Source: Rhizobium mongolense subsp. loessense
GTDB taxonomy: Bacteria > Pseudomonadota > Alphaproteobacteria > Rhizobiales > Rhizobiaceae
Length of the DNA stretch: 64,000 nt
Direction: 5' to 3'
Assembly (NCBI RefSeq): GCF_900099775.1
Contig: NZ_FMTM01000002.1
Location: 682,001 to 746,000 of the forward strand
Below are positions 44,963 through 54,344 of the stretch, one piece after another; the first letter of the stretch is position 1; every line of letters begins with the position of its first letter. Position numbers and translations under genes: made by a program. The notes beneath the pieces were generated by a model. That model did not search any database. It was not told the origin of the DNA and saw only the letters and a program-made list of their open reading frames with translations.

Positions 44963-45709
44963 ATGTCGCAGGGGATCGAAAACAAGGTCGTCGTGATTAC
45001 TGGCGCAAGCAGTGGACTGGGTGAGGCGACGGCCCGCCATCTGGCCGAGCGTGGGGCCATCGTCGTCCTTGGTGCTCGCAGGGCCGATCGCATCGAGGCT
45101 CTCGCCAGCGAACTCACCGCAAGAGGTCATAAGGCAAAAGCCGTCCAGACAGACGTGAGGGAGCGTAATCAGGTCAAGCATCTCGTGGAGACGGCAGTCC
45201 GGGAGTTTGGCCGCATCGACGTCATGCTGAACAATGCGGGCCTGATGCCTCTGGCTCCGCTTGAGCGTCTCAAGATCGACGAATGGGACCACATGATCGA
45301 CGTCAACATCAAGGGCGTCCTGTATGGTGTAGCCGCCGCACTTCCCCACATGAAGACCCAGAAATCCGGACATATCATCAATGTGTCGTCGGTCTACGGT
45401 CATGTAGTCGATCCGGGAGCGACCGTCTACTGCGCCACCAAACATGCAGTCCGCGCCCTCTCCGAAGGCCTGCGCAAGGAAGTTAAGCCCTACAACATCC
45501 GCACCACGATCATCTCTCCGGGCGCAGTCAGCACCGAGCTCCTCGAGCATATCAGCGAAAAGGACATTCAGGCCGGTACCCGAGAGTTCGTCAGCAAGAT
45601 CGCGGTGAGCGCCGATACCTTTGCCCGAACCGTGGCCTTTGCCGTCAACGAGCCTGACGACGTCGACATTAACGAAATCCTTTTCCGTCCGACCGCGCAG
45701 CCTGTCTGA
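44963..45709 (+). CDS. Short-chain dehydrogenase/reductase
   Basis: The 248-residue classical SDR has [10 protein letters not shown] (cofactor), NNAG, the catalytic serine in NVSSVYG and YCATK with tyrosine and lysine, and SPGAVST. The ATG at 44963 follows CTGGAG. It lies between the MFS gene and an exported cyclophilin-like gene, in one operon. It is probably an NADP-dependent oxidoreductase on the compound handled by the transporter. Confidence 0.94.
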   Translation: MSQGIENKVVVITGASSGLGEATARHLAERGAIVVLGARRADRIEALASELTARGHKAKAVQTDVRERNQVKHLVETAVREFGRIDVMLNNAGLMPLAPLERLKIDEWDHMIDVNIKGVLYGVAAALPHMKTQKSGHIINVSSVYGHVVDPGATVYCATKHAVRALSEGLRKEVKPYNIRTTIISPGAVSTELLEHISEKDIQAGTREFVSKIAVSADTFARTVAFAVNEPDDVDINEILFRPTAQPV

Positions 45710-45721
45710 CGGAGGAAGAGC

Positions 45722-46189
45722 ATGTCTTCGTCTTCACATCTTACCCGCCGCAAAATCTTGGTCGGAACCTTGATTTCCGCTGCTCTGCCTTTTGCATCGT
45801 TCGCACAACGGGGGCGCGATCCGGACAGTCAGGAGCCGACGGACGTTCGTATCAGGATGAGCTTTGGCGACTACGCCATGACGGCGACGCTCTATGACAA
45901 TCCGTCCGCACGAGACTTCGCGTCGATGCTGCCCCTCAGCCTCAAGATCGAGGACTACGGCGGAAACGAGAAGATCGTCTACCTTCCCCGCAAGCTCACC
46001 GAAGACGGTAGCGGCCCGTTCGGCAACGAACAGCCCGGCGATCTTTGCTACTTCAAGCCCTGGGGAAACCTGGCTCTCTTCTACGCCGACTACAAGTGGG
46101 ATGGCCTGATCAGGCTCGGCCGCTTCGATGACGGCTTCAAACCTCTGCTTGTTCGCGGCGAATTCCCGGTGCGCATAGAGCGGACTTGA
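45722..46189 (+). CDS. Exported cyclophilin-like fold protein
   Basis: The 155-residue protein has a Tat-like signal (LTRRKILVGTLISAALPFAS). It is followed by a cyclophilin-like barrel typical of the small bacterial family: RIRMSFGDYAMTATLYDN, MLPLSLKIEDYGGNEKIVYL and GDLCYFKPWGNLALFYAD. Members are not known proline isomerases. It follows the SDR by 12 bases. Confidence 0.85.
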   Translation: MSSSSHLTRRKILVGTLISAALPFASFAQRGRDPDSQEPTDVRIRMSFGDYAMTATLYDNPSARDFASMLPLSLKIEDYGGNEKIVYLPRKLTEDGSGPFGNEQPGDLCYFKPWGNLALFYADYKWDGLIRLGRFDDGFKPLLVRGEFPVRIERT

Positions 46190-46229
46190 CACCACGCCTT
46201 CATCCATCCATCAAGAAGGGACTTATCTG

Positions 46230-46670
46230 ATGAACAACTTCAAGATCACGATCATAGCAATGGCTGTGGCGGTATCGTCCCCGGCCTTCGCCAACGACGA
46301 AAAGGGCTCTATCGTTGGCGCGTGGAACATGACCTCCCTTCAGTTCACCGACGCGAGCGGCAGACAGAACACGATTCCGTATTCCGGGCAGGTGATCTTC
46401 TCGAAAAGCGGCACACTGTCCGTGCAGGCCATGAATCCGGACGCTTCGGCGGAGCCGACGCCTTACACGGCAAATGGCTATGAGGCCTATTACGGCCCGG
46501 TCGAAGTCGACGAAGCGAGAAAGACGTTTGCCATCACGGTGGGTTCATCGCTCGTTCGCAACCTTATCGGACAACGGCTCGAGCGGAATTTTGAAGTAAC
46601 GGAAGACCAGTTGGTGATCACGCCGACAAATGCAGCCGAAGGCTGGCGCGTGACGTACGAGCGGCTGTAA
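46230..46670 (+). CDS. Exported lipocalin-like protein
   Basis: The 146-residue protein has a Sec signal (IIAMAVAVSSPAFAND) and a lipocalin-like domain starting SIVGAWNMTSLQFTDASG and ending TPTNAAEGWRVTYERL. The family probably binds small hydrophobic ligands. It is the last gene of the MFS-SDR-cyclophilin unit, with AAGGG upstream of its ATG. Confidence 0.85.
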   Translation: MNNFKITIIAMAVAVSSPAFANDEKGSIVGAWNMTSLQFTDASGRQNTIPYSGQVIFSKSGTLSVQAMNPDASAEPTPYTANGYEAYYGPVEVDEARKTFAITVGSSLVRNLIGQRLERNFEVTEDQLVITPTNAAEGWRVTYERL

Positions 46671-46753
46671 GAGGGGAAGGACCCTCAGCGCCTTCAACAC
46701 ACCTCAGGCAGCCTGACGATAACCGTCTGGCTGCTTGAGAAAAGTTTGCGTTT

Positions 46754-47134
46754 CTATCTTGACGTAGCCTGTCTTCCTCGGGTCGTAGTCCGCACCGGGA
46801 CTGTCTTGCCGTACTCGTTCCACCACGCGGTCAAGGCTTCCATGGTCGGCCCGAGACCCCTTGCCTTAGCGGTGATCTCGTAGTCGACCCGTGGCGGCAC
46901 CTCGGCGAACACTGTTCGCGAAACCAGTCCATCCGCCTCCAGTTCCCGCAGTTGCGCCGTCAACATATGCTGCGTAATGCCGGGAATAGCCTTCCGTAAC
47001 TCGCCGAAGCGATAGACCCGTTGGTTGAGCAACCACATGATCTCCAGCTTCCATTTGCCGGAAAGCAACGCGAAGGCTCGACGCATCTCCTCGTGCATGT
47101 TGATGCCGTCGTCATCTTTAGTATGCATTTCCAT
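46754..47134 (-). CDS. HxlR-family regulator
   Basis: The 126-residue winged-helix protein has ALLSGKWKLEIMWLL, RFGELRKAIPGITQHMLTAQ and LRELEADGLVSRTVF. Members often sense redox state or aldehydes by cysteine, but no cysteine is present here. It diverges from the DoxX-like gene at 47279. Confidence 0.93.
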   Translation of the reverse strand: MEMHTKDDDGINMHEEMRRAFALLSGKWKLEIMWLLNQRVYRFGELRKAIPGITQHMLTAQLRELEADGLVSRTVFAEVPPRVDYEITAKARGLGPTMEALTAWWNEYGKTVPVRTTTRGRQATSR

Positions 47135-47278
47135 ACTAGCCCATCCAAATTCATCCTACTTGCGCATATCGATCTTACACTACATTTTCTTTGCGAACAC
47201 CAGAGCTGAGTTGCGCTGGAGCCACGAAAAATCGACACACACGAAACCCGCCGGGGACCCGGCGGGAAAGGATATTCT

Positions 47279-47671
47279 ATGGCCGAAAATCACATCTACT
47301 GGATCAGCACGACGCTTCTTAGCCTGCTGTATCTCTCATCCGCCGTGACCTACGTCGTAAAGACCGAGTGGGTTCGCACAACGATCGCTGGATTCGGATA
47401 TCCGGCCTACCTCGTTCAGGTTCTTATCACCGTCAAGGTTCTCGCCGTCACAGTGGTGCTGTCACGTTACAGCATGGCACTGAGTGATCTGGCGTACGCT
47501 GGCATGCTGTTTCACCTTGTCCTTTCCGCCATGGCGCACCTCGGCGTTCGTAAGCCTCTCGGCGCGCTCCCCGCGCTGCTTGGACTGATTTTCCTCGTCA
47601 CCTCGTTCGCCACTCAGAACGCTGCACGCGACATCCCCTCACCCTACGCGCTGTCACAGACGGCGTACTGA
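47279..47671 (+). CDS. DoxX-like membrane protein
   Basis: The 130-residue protein has four hydrophobic helices in the DoxX-like pattern (LLSLLYLSSAVTYV, FGYPAYLVQVLITVKVLAV, YAGMLFHLVLSAMAHL). The family acts in membrane redox or quinone-linked detoxification, with details unclear. It is probably controlled by the divergent HxlR gene. Confidence 0.88.
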   Translation: MAENHIYWISTTLLSLLYLSSAVTYVVKTEWVRTTIAGFGYPAYLVQVLITVKVLAVTVVLSRYSMALSDLAYAGMLFHLVLSAMAHLGVRKPLGALPALLGLIFLVTSFATQNAARDIPSPYALSQTAY

Positions 47672-47743
47672 AGGGATTCAGTCTTGCCATGTGCCGCGAG
47701 CAAAATGGGGCATCACGGCGGAGAAGACTGAGGCGTAGTCTAC

Positions 47744-48640
47744 CTAACTCGAACCGGCTTCAGCCGGCAGGCATTGGCGCGTCAGCCAGTCGGCAAAGGC
47801 GCGGGCTAGTCGCCGCTGGCTGCCGGATTTGGGATAGGCGAGATAATGACCGATATAGCGGTTATCCCGACAGATCCGCTGGAGAGGACGGACCAGCTTA
47901 CCGCTTTCCAGTTCGCGCCTGGCCAGCACGTCGGATTCGAGCGCGATGCCGAGCCCGTTAACGGCAGCATCGACCGCCAGGAAGCTGCGATCAAAGCTCA
48001 TCGACGGAGAAGGTGGCGGTCCGAGGTCGTTGGCTTCGAACCAGTCGATCCACTGTATGCGCTTGAGATCGCTTCTGATCAGCGGCTGGTGGATCAGGTC
48101 GCGCGGGGATTTGATCTGTCGCGCGAGTTCGGGCGCGCAAAGCGGCGAGACGATCTCTTCGGAAAGAGGGATGACGATCAGGTCTTCGCGATCCAACGGT
48201 TCGCCGTAGACGACGTCGGCATCGAAGAGACCATCGACGAAGCGGGCGTAGTTCGTGCTGGCGGCCACCCGGACCTCTATGCCGGGATTTTCCTGGAGAA
48301 ACTGCGGCAGGCGCGGTGACAGCACCTGCGCCGCAAAACTGGGAGCGCAGTGCAGGCGCAGCAATTGCGCCTTGTTGGATGAAATCTGCTCAACACCGCG
48401 CCGCAATTCCTCAAACGCGTTCGAAGCATGGTTCAACAGTGTCTGCCCGGCGAGAGTCAGCGAAACTCTGCGCGTCGTGCGCTCGAAGAGAGCCACGCCA
48501 AGATCGCGTTCCAACCGCACAATCGCATGGCTGACCGCGCTCGGCGAGAGGTTAAGTTCTTCGGCCGCCGCCCGGAACGAACCGAGCCGGGCGGCAGCCT
48601 CGAAAATGCGCATGGCGGAGAGTGAGGTCATTTGCAGCAT
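47744..48640 (-). CDS. LysR-family regulator, GcvA type
   Basis: The 298-residue protein has a GcvA-like winged helix (SFRAAAEELNLSPSAVSHAI, about residues 21-40) and an effector domain. It diverges from the ten-gene sugar operon beginning at 48782. A perfect T-N11-A box lies just upstream of its start. Confidence 0.94.
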   Translation of the reverse strand: MLQMTSLSAMRIFEAAARLGSFRAAAEELNLSPSAVSHAIVRLERDLGVALFERTTRRVSLTLAGQTLLNHASNAFEELRRGVEQISSNKAQLLRLHCAPSFAAQVLSPRLPQFLQENPGIEVRVAASTNYARFVDGLFDADVVYGEPLDREDLIVIPLSEEIVSPLCAPELARQIKSPRDLIHQPLIRSDLKRIQWIDWFEANDLGPPPSPSMSFDRSFLAVDAAVNGLGIALESDVLARRELESGKLVRPLQRICRDNRYIGHYLAYPKSGSQRRLARAFADWLTRQCLPAEAGSS

Positions 48641-48647
48641 GGGATTA

Positions 48648-48662
48648 GTGAAACAGATTCAC
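48648..48662. promoter_or_regulatory. LysR box
   Basis: GTGAA-ACAGA-TTCAC is a perfect 5-5-5 inverted repeat that contains the T-N11-A signature. It sits eight bases from the LysR start in the divergent gap, where autorepression and activation of the opposite operon are expected. Confidence 0.7.
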
Positions 48663-48781
48663 CCATAGATGTAAACTTCGCGTTTGTCGCGGCGGTCCTG
48701 TTCGGTCAGAAATCTCGTCATGGAGTGATCCATTCGACGGTATTGCCAGATGCCGGGGAGAGGCATCGGGAGGAGAACGAG

Positions 48782-49543
48782 ATGCTGTTAAAGGGAAAGA
48801 CCGCGGTCATTTCGGGCGCGGCGAGCAAACGCGGTATCGGCCGGGCCACGGCCGAGCTTTTTGCATCACATGGCGCACGCGTCGCTATTCTCGACATCAA
48901 TGCCGAGGAGGCGAAGGCAGCCGCCAGCGACCTTACGCCCGTCGACCATGGTGCTCATATTGGTCTGCGCTGCAACGTGGCCGATCGTGCCTCCTGCGCG
49001 TCGGCAGCCGGCGAGGTGCTCGCTGCCTTTGGCGTGGCGAATATCCTCATCAACAATGCCGGCATCACCCAGCCGGTAAAGACGCTCGAGATCTCTGAGA
49101 CGGACTGGCAGCGCATCGTCGCCGTCAATATGACGGGCGTCCTCAATCTGAGCCAGGTCTTCATACCCAATATGCGCGCTAACGGCGGCGGGTCGATTGC
49201 CTGCATGTCGTCAGTTTCGGCGCAGCGCGGCGGGGGCATTTTTGGCGGTCCGCACTACTCCGCCGCCAAGGCCGGCGTTCTCGGCCTCGCCAAGGCGATG
49301 GCGCGGGAGTTCGGTCCAAACGGCATTCGCGTCAATTGCGTGACGCCCGGCCTCATCCAGACCGACATCACCGGCGACAAGCTTTCGGCCGACATGCGCG
49401 CCGACATCATCAAGGGCATCCCGCTCAGCCGATTGGGCGAGGCAGGCGACGTGGCCAACATCTATCTCTTCCTCGCATCCGATCTCTCGGCCTACGTCAC
49501 CGGTGCGGTCATCGACGTCAATGGCGGCATGCTGATCCACTGA
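48782..49543 (+). CDS. Short-chain dehydrogenase/reductase
   Basis: The 253-residue SDR has SGAASKRGIGRA (cofactor loop), NNAG, serine in CMSSVSAQ, YSAAK and the C-terminal GAVIDVNGGM, as in sugar and polyol dehydrogenases. GGGAGGAG precedes the ATG at 48782. It is the first gene of the transketolase operon and probably oxidises a sugar or polyol, or reduces a keto group. Confidence 0.94.
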   Translation: MLLKGKTAVISGAASKRGIGRATAELFASHGARVAILDINAEEAKAAASDLTPVDHGAHIGLRCNVADRASCASAAGEVLAAFGVANILINNAGITQPVKTLEISETDWQRIVAVNMTGVLNLSQVFIPNMRANGGGSIACMSSVSAQRGGGIFGGPHYSAAKAGVLGLAKAMAREFGPNGIRVNCVTPGLIQTDITGDKLSADMRADIIKGIPLSRLGEAGDVANIYLFLASDLSAYVTGAVIDVNGGMLIH

Positions 49544-49579
49544 TCCGCCCGCGAAGAGTCTGACAAGGATAGGAAAAGC

Positions 49580-50419
49580 ATGGCCCAGGTCGGTCACAAT
49601 ATCAGTCTTCCCGAACGGGCCCGGCGCATTCGCCGGCACGCCCTGCGCATGGGCGAGGTTCAGGGCCAGGGCTATATCGCGCAGGCGCTTGGCATCGCCG
49701 ACGTTCTGGCGGTCGCCTATTTCCATGCCACGACCTACAGGCCGGAGGATCCGGAATGGGAAGGCCGCGACCGCTTCCTGCTGTCGATCGGCCATTATGC
49801 CATCGCACTCTACGCGGCGCTGATCGAGGCGAAGATCGTTCCGGAGGATGAACTCGAGACCTATGGCACGGATGACAGCCGCCTGCCCATGTCGGGCATG
49901 GCCGCCTATACGCCGGGCATGGAAATCACCGGCGGATCGCTCGGCCACGGCCTCGGCATAGCGGTCGGCATGTCGCTCGCGCTCAAGCGCAAGAGCTCGC
50001 GTTCCTTCGTCTACAACCTGTTTTCCGACGGCGAACTCGACGAGGGATCGACCTGGGAAGCGGCGATGTCTGCCGGGTCCTACAAGCTCGACAACCTGAT
50101 CGGCATCGTCGACGTTAACCAGATGCAGGCGGACGGTCCGTCGCTCGGGGTCATGAACTTCGAGCCGCTCGGGCCGAAGTTCGAGGCCTTTGGCTGGTTC
50201 GTCCAGCGCGTCGACGGCAACGACATCGATGCGCTCGTCGAAGCCTTCGACAAGGCGCGCCATCATTCTGAGACGCAGCCCAGGATCATCATCTGCGATA
50301 CGAAAATGGCCAAGGGCGTGCCCTTCCTTGAAGCGCGTGAGCGCAACCACTTTCTGCGCGTGGAACCGCATGAATGGGCCGAGGCGATCCGGATCATCGA
50401 CGCGGGAGCAACGGCATGA
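49580..50419 (+). CDS. Transketolase-like protein, N-terminal subunit
   Basis: The 279-residue protein covers the thiamine-diphosphate domain, with the metal-binding motif FSDGELDEGSTWEAAM...VDVNQMQ, SIGHYAIALYAAL and GGSLGHGLGIAVG. Split transketolases handle specialised sugar phosphates, such as apulose 4-phosphate or sulfo-sugars, besides central metabolism. Its stop overlaps the next gene by four bases, so the two subunits are coupled. Confidence 0.93.
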   Translation: MAQVGHNISLPERARRIRRHALRMGEVQGQGYIAQALGIADVLAVAYFHATTYRPEDPEWEGRDRFLLSIGHYAIALYAALIEAKIVPEDELETYGTDDSRLPMSGMAAYTPGMEITGGSLGHGLGIAVGMSLALKRKSSRSFVYNLFSDGELDEGSTWEAAMSAGSYKLDNLIGIVDVNQMQADGPSLGVMNFEPLGPKFEAFGWFVQRVDGNDIDALVEAFDKARHHSETQPRIIICDTKMAKGVPFLEARERNHFLRVEPHEWAEAIRIIDAGATA

Positions 50420-51453
50420 GACGCTCGAAATACGAACGCCCGACGCATCTGATCGGCAACGCCGACAGGCCACGGCTGACGACGTCGGCGATGATCGCCT
50501 CCATTGCCGGAGCCAACCAGCCCACCCGGCCCGCACCCTTCGGCCACGCGCTCTCGGCGCTGGCGCAAAAGGATGACCGCATCGTCGGCCTTTCGGCGGA
50601 TCTCGCAAAATATACCGACCTGCATGTCTTCCGCGCAGCCCATCCCGACCGCTTCTATCAAATGGGCATGGCCGAGCAGTTGCTGATGATGTCGGCGGCC
50701 GGCATGGCGCGCGAAGGCCTGCAGCCCTGGGTGACGACATACGCCGTCTTCGCCTCGCGCCGGGCTTATGACTTTATCTGCCTGGCGATTGCCGAAGAGA
50801 TGCTGGACGTCAAGATAGTCTGCGCGCTGCCCGGGCTCACCACCGGCTACGGCCCCAGCCACCAGGCGACCGAAGACATCGCGATGTTCCGCGGCATGCC
50901 GAACCTCACCATCGTCGATCCCTGCGACGCGAGCGAGATCGAGCAGGCGGTGCCCGCCATCGCCGCCCATCGGGGTCCGGTCTACATGCGGCTTCTGCGC
51001 GGCAACGTGCCGCTCGTGCTCGAGGAGTACGGTTATCGGTTCGAGCTGGGCAAGGCGAAGCTGCTGCGCGACGGGAGCGATACGCTGATCATTTCGTCGG
51101 GCCTGATGACGATGCGCGCGCTCGAAGCGGCCGAAGAACTCCGCAAGGACGGTGTCGATGCCGGCGTGCTGCACGTTCCCACGATCAAGCCGCTCGACGA
51201 AGCCACGATCCTTGCCGAATGCGCCAAGCAGGGGCGGCTCGTCGTCGTTGCCGAGAACCACACTGTCATCGGCGGTCTCGGAGAGGCGGTCGCCGCCACC
51301 TTGATGCGCTCGAACCTGCGCCCCGCCGCATTCCGGCAGATCGGGCTACCGGACGCCTTCCTCGAAGCGGGCGCCCTGCCGACCTTGCACGACATGTACG
51401 GGATATCGACCGCGAAGATCGCGGCGCAAATCAGGGGATGGCTAGACCGCTAG
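50416..51453 (+). CDS. Transketolase-like protein, C-terminal subunit
   Basis: The 345-residue protein carries the pyrimidine-binding and C-terminal transketolase domains: ALAQKDDRIVGLSADLAKYT, FYQMGMAEQLLMMSAAGMA (cofactor glutamate), GPSHQATEDIAMFRGMPN and a final AENHTVIGGLGEAVA. It forms the enzyme together with the preceding subunit. No kinase gene is nearby, which leaves the source of a phosphorylated substrate open. Confidence 0.93.
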   Translation: MRRSKYERPTHLIGNADRPRLTTSAMIASIAGANQPTRPAPFGHALSALAQKDDRIVGLSADLAKYTDLHVFRAAHPDRFYQMGMAEQLLMMSAAGMAREGLQPWVTTYAVFASRRAYDFICLAIAEEMLDVKIVCALPGLTTGYGPSHQATEDIAMFRGMPNLTIVDPCDASEIEQAVPAIAAHRGPVYMRLLRGNVPLVLEEYGYRFELGKAKLLRDGSDTLIISSGLMTMRALEAAEELRKDGVDAGVLHVPTIKPLDEATILAECAKQGRLVVVAENHTVIGGLGEAVAATLMRSNLRPAAFRQIGLPDAFLEAGALPTLHDMYGISTAKIAAQIRGWLDR

Positions 51454-51516
51454 GTCGCACGGTTGCCGCGTTGAGGAGCGCGGCGGGCCGCAACAGTTCC
51501 AAGTGGAGGAGAAAAG

Positions 51517-52521
51517 ATGAAGTTCGAGATCAACAGACGCCAGTTTCTGGCAGCGTCGTCAACCGTGCTGGCCGCGCCGGCGATCGCCACCATGGTTCGG
51601 CCCGCGCGCGCCGGCACGACGCTGACCCTCGGTCACGGCGCCGCACCTGGAAATCCGAGAACAGTCGCTGCGGCGAAGTTCGCGGAATTGGTGGCTGACA
51701 AGACGGCCGGCCGCGTCACGATTAACGTTGCCGGCGCGGAGACGCTGGGCAACGACTCAGCGATGCTCACAAGCCTGCGCACGGGTGCTCTCGATTTCAC
51801 TGCCAACAGCCAGGGCGCGACGTCCGCGCTCGTCCCGGAACTTGCAGCACTCGGCCTTCCCTTTCTGTTCGAGAACACCGCAAAGGCAATGCAGGTTCTC
51901 GATGGTCCAGTGGGTGGCGAGTTCGTCAAGCGCTTCGAAGCCGTCGGCGTTGTGCCGCTCGACTGGTGGGACAACGGCATCCGTCATCTCACCAACTCCA
52001 AGCGCAACGTCGCCGCGCCCACCGACGTAAGCGGCATGAAAATCCGCACGCCGGCCGATCCGATGACGATGGACATCTTTAAGGCCCTGGGGGCTGCGAC
52101 AGAGCAGATCGCCTTCTCCGAACTCTATGTGGCCCTGCAGCAGGGCGTGGTCGACGGACAGGAGAACCCGCTCGCCAATATCGACAGTTCCAAGCTCTAC
52201 GAGGTCAACAAGTACATCAGCCTGACCGGTCATAAGTGGGAATCGACGCCGTTCCTGATGTCGCAGGTCGCTCAGGCGCGACTGGGCGGTGACCTTGAGG
52301 CGGTAAAGGCGGCTGCGAAGGAAGCCGGTGAGCTCCAGCGCAAGCTTTCCGCCGAAAAGGACGCCGAGGTCCTCGCAGCGTTCCGGGGCAATGCGGCAAT
52401 CGAGGTCACCGAGGTGGACCGGCAAGCCTTCGCCAAGGCAACCGCTTCGGTCGCCGAGACCTGGAAGCAGAAGCCTTTTGGAGATTTTGTCGCCCAGATC
52501 GAATCCGCCGCCAAAGGCTGA
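51517..52521 (+). CDS. TRAP transporter substrate-binding protein, DctP family
   Basis: The 334-residue exported protein has a Tat-type signal (INRRQFLAASSTVLAAPAIA) and the DctP fold, with GHGAAPGNPR, MKIRTPADPMTMDIFKALGA with the carboxylate-binding arginine, and LYVALQQGVVDGQENPLANI. TRAP systems take up acids, commonly sugar acids. It is followed by its two membrane subunits. Confidence 0.94.
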   Translation: MKFEINRRQFLAASSTVLAAPAIATMVRPARAGTTLTLGHGAAPGNPRTVAAAKFAELVADKTAGRVTINVAGAETLGNDSAMLTSLRTGALDFTANSQGATSALVPELAALGLPFLFENTAKAMQVLDGPVGGEFVKRFEAVGVVPLDWWDNGIRHLTNSKRNVAAPTDVSGMKIRTPADPMTMDIFKALGAATEQIAFSELYVALQQGVVDGQENPLANIDSSKLYEVNKYISLTGHKWESTPFLMSQVAQARLGGDLEAVKAAAKEAGELQRKLSAEKDAEVLAAFRGNAAIEVTEVDRQAFAKATASVAETWKQKPFGDFVAQIESAAKG

Positions 52522-52545
52522 GGCCTTTCTCAACGGGAGCACCCC

Positions 52546-53076
52546 ATGAAAAGCCTCTCAAGTTTCATAGAAGCCACGGTGCGGGCCATCGTCTGGTTTG
52601 CGCGGCAGGTCGTCATCTTCAGCGGGATAGCGCTGATGGTCTTCATGACGGCGAACGTCTTTGCCCGCTATGTGCTGACCGGGGGAGGCTTTTCTTTCGC
52701 TCAGGAGCTGCCGGTGCTGATCTTTCCATGGTTCATCCTGGGCGGCATCGTGCTCGCCGCTCATTCCGGCGGCCATATGGCCGTCGAATGGATCTACGAC
52801 AAGCTGCAAGGCGCTGCCCGTTCCACCGCCTTCGTCGTCGCCAATGCCGTCAGTGCCGGGGCTTTTCTGGTGCTGGGCTATCAGGCCTACCGGGTCGGCG
52901 AGATCGCTGGGATCGAACACAGCCCGGTCCTCCAACTGCCCAATAGCATGGGGTATTTCGCTCTCGCCATAGGTTCCGTGCTCGTGGCAATCGTTACGCT
53001 CGGCGTTGTCCTGCGCGTGCTGCGCCTCGGTTGGGAGTCCCGGACGAACACCGAGAATGGAGAGGTGGCGCTATGA
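52546..53076 (+). CDS. TRAP transporter small membrane subunit, DctQ
   Basis: The 176-residue protein has four hydrophobic helices and the DctQ pattern (FARYVLTGGGFSFAQELPVL). It overlaps the large-subunit gene by four bases and completes the energy-coupled importer with DctP and DctM. Confidence 0.92.
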   Translation: MKSLSSFIEATVRAIVWFARQVVIFSGIALMVFMTANVFARYVLTGGGFSFAQELPVLIFPWFILGGIVLAAHSGGHMAVEWIYDKLQGAARSTAFVVANAVSAGAFLVLGYQAYRVGEIAGIEHSPVLQLPNSMGYFALAIGSVLVAIVTLGVVLRVLRLGWESRTNTENGEVAL

Positions 53077-54332
53077 CCATCTTGATGATCATCGTCTTCT
53101 GCGTGCTGATGATGATGGCGGTGCCGGTCGGCTACGCCCTTATCATTTCTGCCGGCATCGCGGTCCTGTTCAACGGCTATCTGCCGCTGTCGATCGTCGC
53201 GCAGCAGATCTATGACCAGACCCAATCCTTTCCGATGCTCGCGTTGCCGTTCTTCATGCTGGCCGGCACGCTGATGCTCGGCGGTGAGCTCGGCCGGCAA
53301 CTGCTGGAGCTGGCATCCCATGCGATGCAGCGCTGGCGTGGCGGACCCCTATCGACCACCGTCGTTTCGTCCGTCGTGTTCGGGGGAGTATCCGGCTCTG
53401 CGGTGGCCAATGCCAGTGCGCTCGGCTCCGTGCTCATCCCGTGGCAGAAGAAGCATGGTTTTCCACCCGCGCTTTGCGCCGCCAACAATGCCACGTCGGC
53501 CGTCATCGACGTCCTGATCCCGCCGTCGATTCCGATGATCCTCTTTTCGCTGGTGAGCGGCGTCAGCGTCGCTAACCTCTTCATCGCCGGCATCCTGCCG
53601 GGCATCCTGATGGCCGCGAGTTTCGTCTTTGTCTGCTGGTTCATCTCAGTGAGGCGGGGTTATGCCGCGCAGGCCTCGGCAACCAGCAGGCGGCAACTGG
53701 CAACGCTGGCGCTAAAGAGCCTGCCCGCCGTGCTCCTGCCGGTTCTGATCATCCTCTTCCTGCGGTTCGGCCTGGCCACGCCGACGGAAGTTGCCGTCCT
53801 GTCGGTCGTCTATTCGCTCGCGCTCAGCCTGGCCTACTATCGCGACCTGACGTGGAAGCGCTTTTGCGACAACGTGGTCGAGGCGGGCGTGGCGACCGGC
53901 GTTGTCATGCTGGTGATCATGGGCAGCGCGGCCGTGGGCTGGGTGCTGACCTTCGACCAGGCACCGCAGCAAATGGCCGACTGGGTCGCCGCCAACATTT
54001 CGAGCCCGATCGTCATCATCCTGATGATGAACATCCTCATGCTCATCGTCGGCATGCCGCTCGACATGCCGCCGGCCATCCTGCTGCTTGGGCCGATATT
54101 CGTACCGCTCGCCGATGCGATCGGACTGGACCGGGTCCAGCTCGGGCTGATGATGGTGATCAATCTCGGCATCGGACTTTACACGCCGCCGATTGGCACG
54201 ACGCTCTTCATCTCGTCGTCGATCGCAAAATCACCGCTCGGCGAGACGACGCGGGAGCTCTGGCCCTTCTTCGCCATGGCAATGGCACTGCTGCTTGCAG
54301 TGAGCTTCATGCCTGCGCTCACGCTCTATTGA
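53073..54332 (+). CDS. TRAP transporter large membrane subunit, DctM
   Basis: The 419-residue protein has about twelve helices and typical DctM stretches (FPMLALPFFMLAGTLM, GGVSGSAVANASALG, LIPPSIPMILFS). The ATG at 53073 overlaps the DctQ stop; a longer open frame upstream merely crosses dctQ. Confidence 0.95.
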   Translation: MTILMIIVFCVLMMMAVPVGYALIISAGIAVLFNGYLPLSIVAQQIYDQTQSFPMLALPFFMLAGTLMLGGELGRQLLELASHAMQRWRGGPLSTTVVSSVVFGGVSGSAVANASALGSVLIPWQKKHGFPPALCAANNATSAVIDVLIPPSIPMILFSLVSGVSVANLFIAGILPGILMAASFVFVCWFISVRRGYAAQASATSRRQLATLALKSLPAVLLPVLIILFLRFGLATPTEVAVLSVVYSLALSLAYYRDLTWKRFCDNVVEAGVATGVVMLVIMGSAAVGWVLTFDQAPQQMADWVAANISSPIVIILMMNILMLIVGMPLDMPPAILLLGPIFVPLADAIGLDRVQLGLMMVINLGIGLYTPPIGTTLFISSSIAKSPLGETTRELWPFFAMAMALLLAVSFMPALTLY

Positions 54333-54344
54333 GGACCATGCGCC

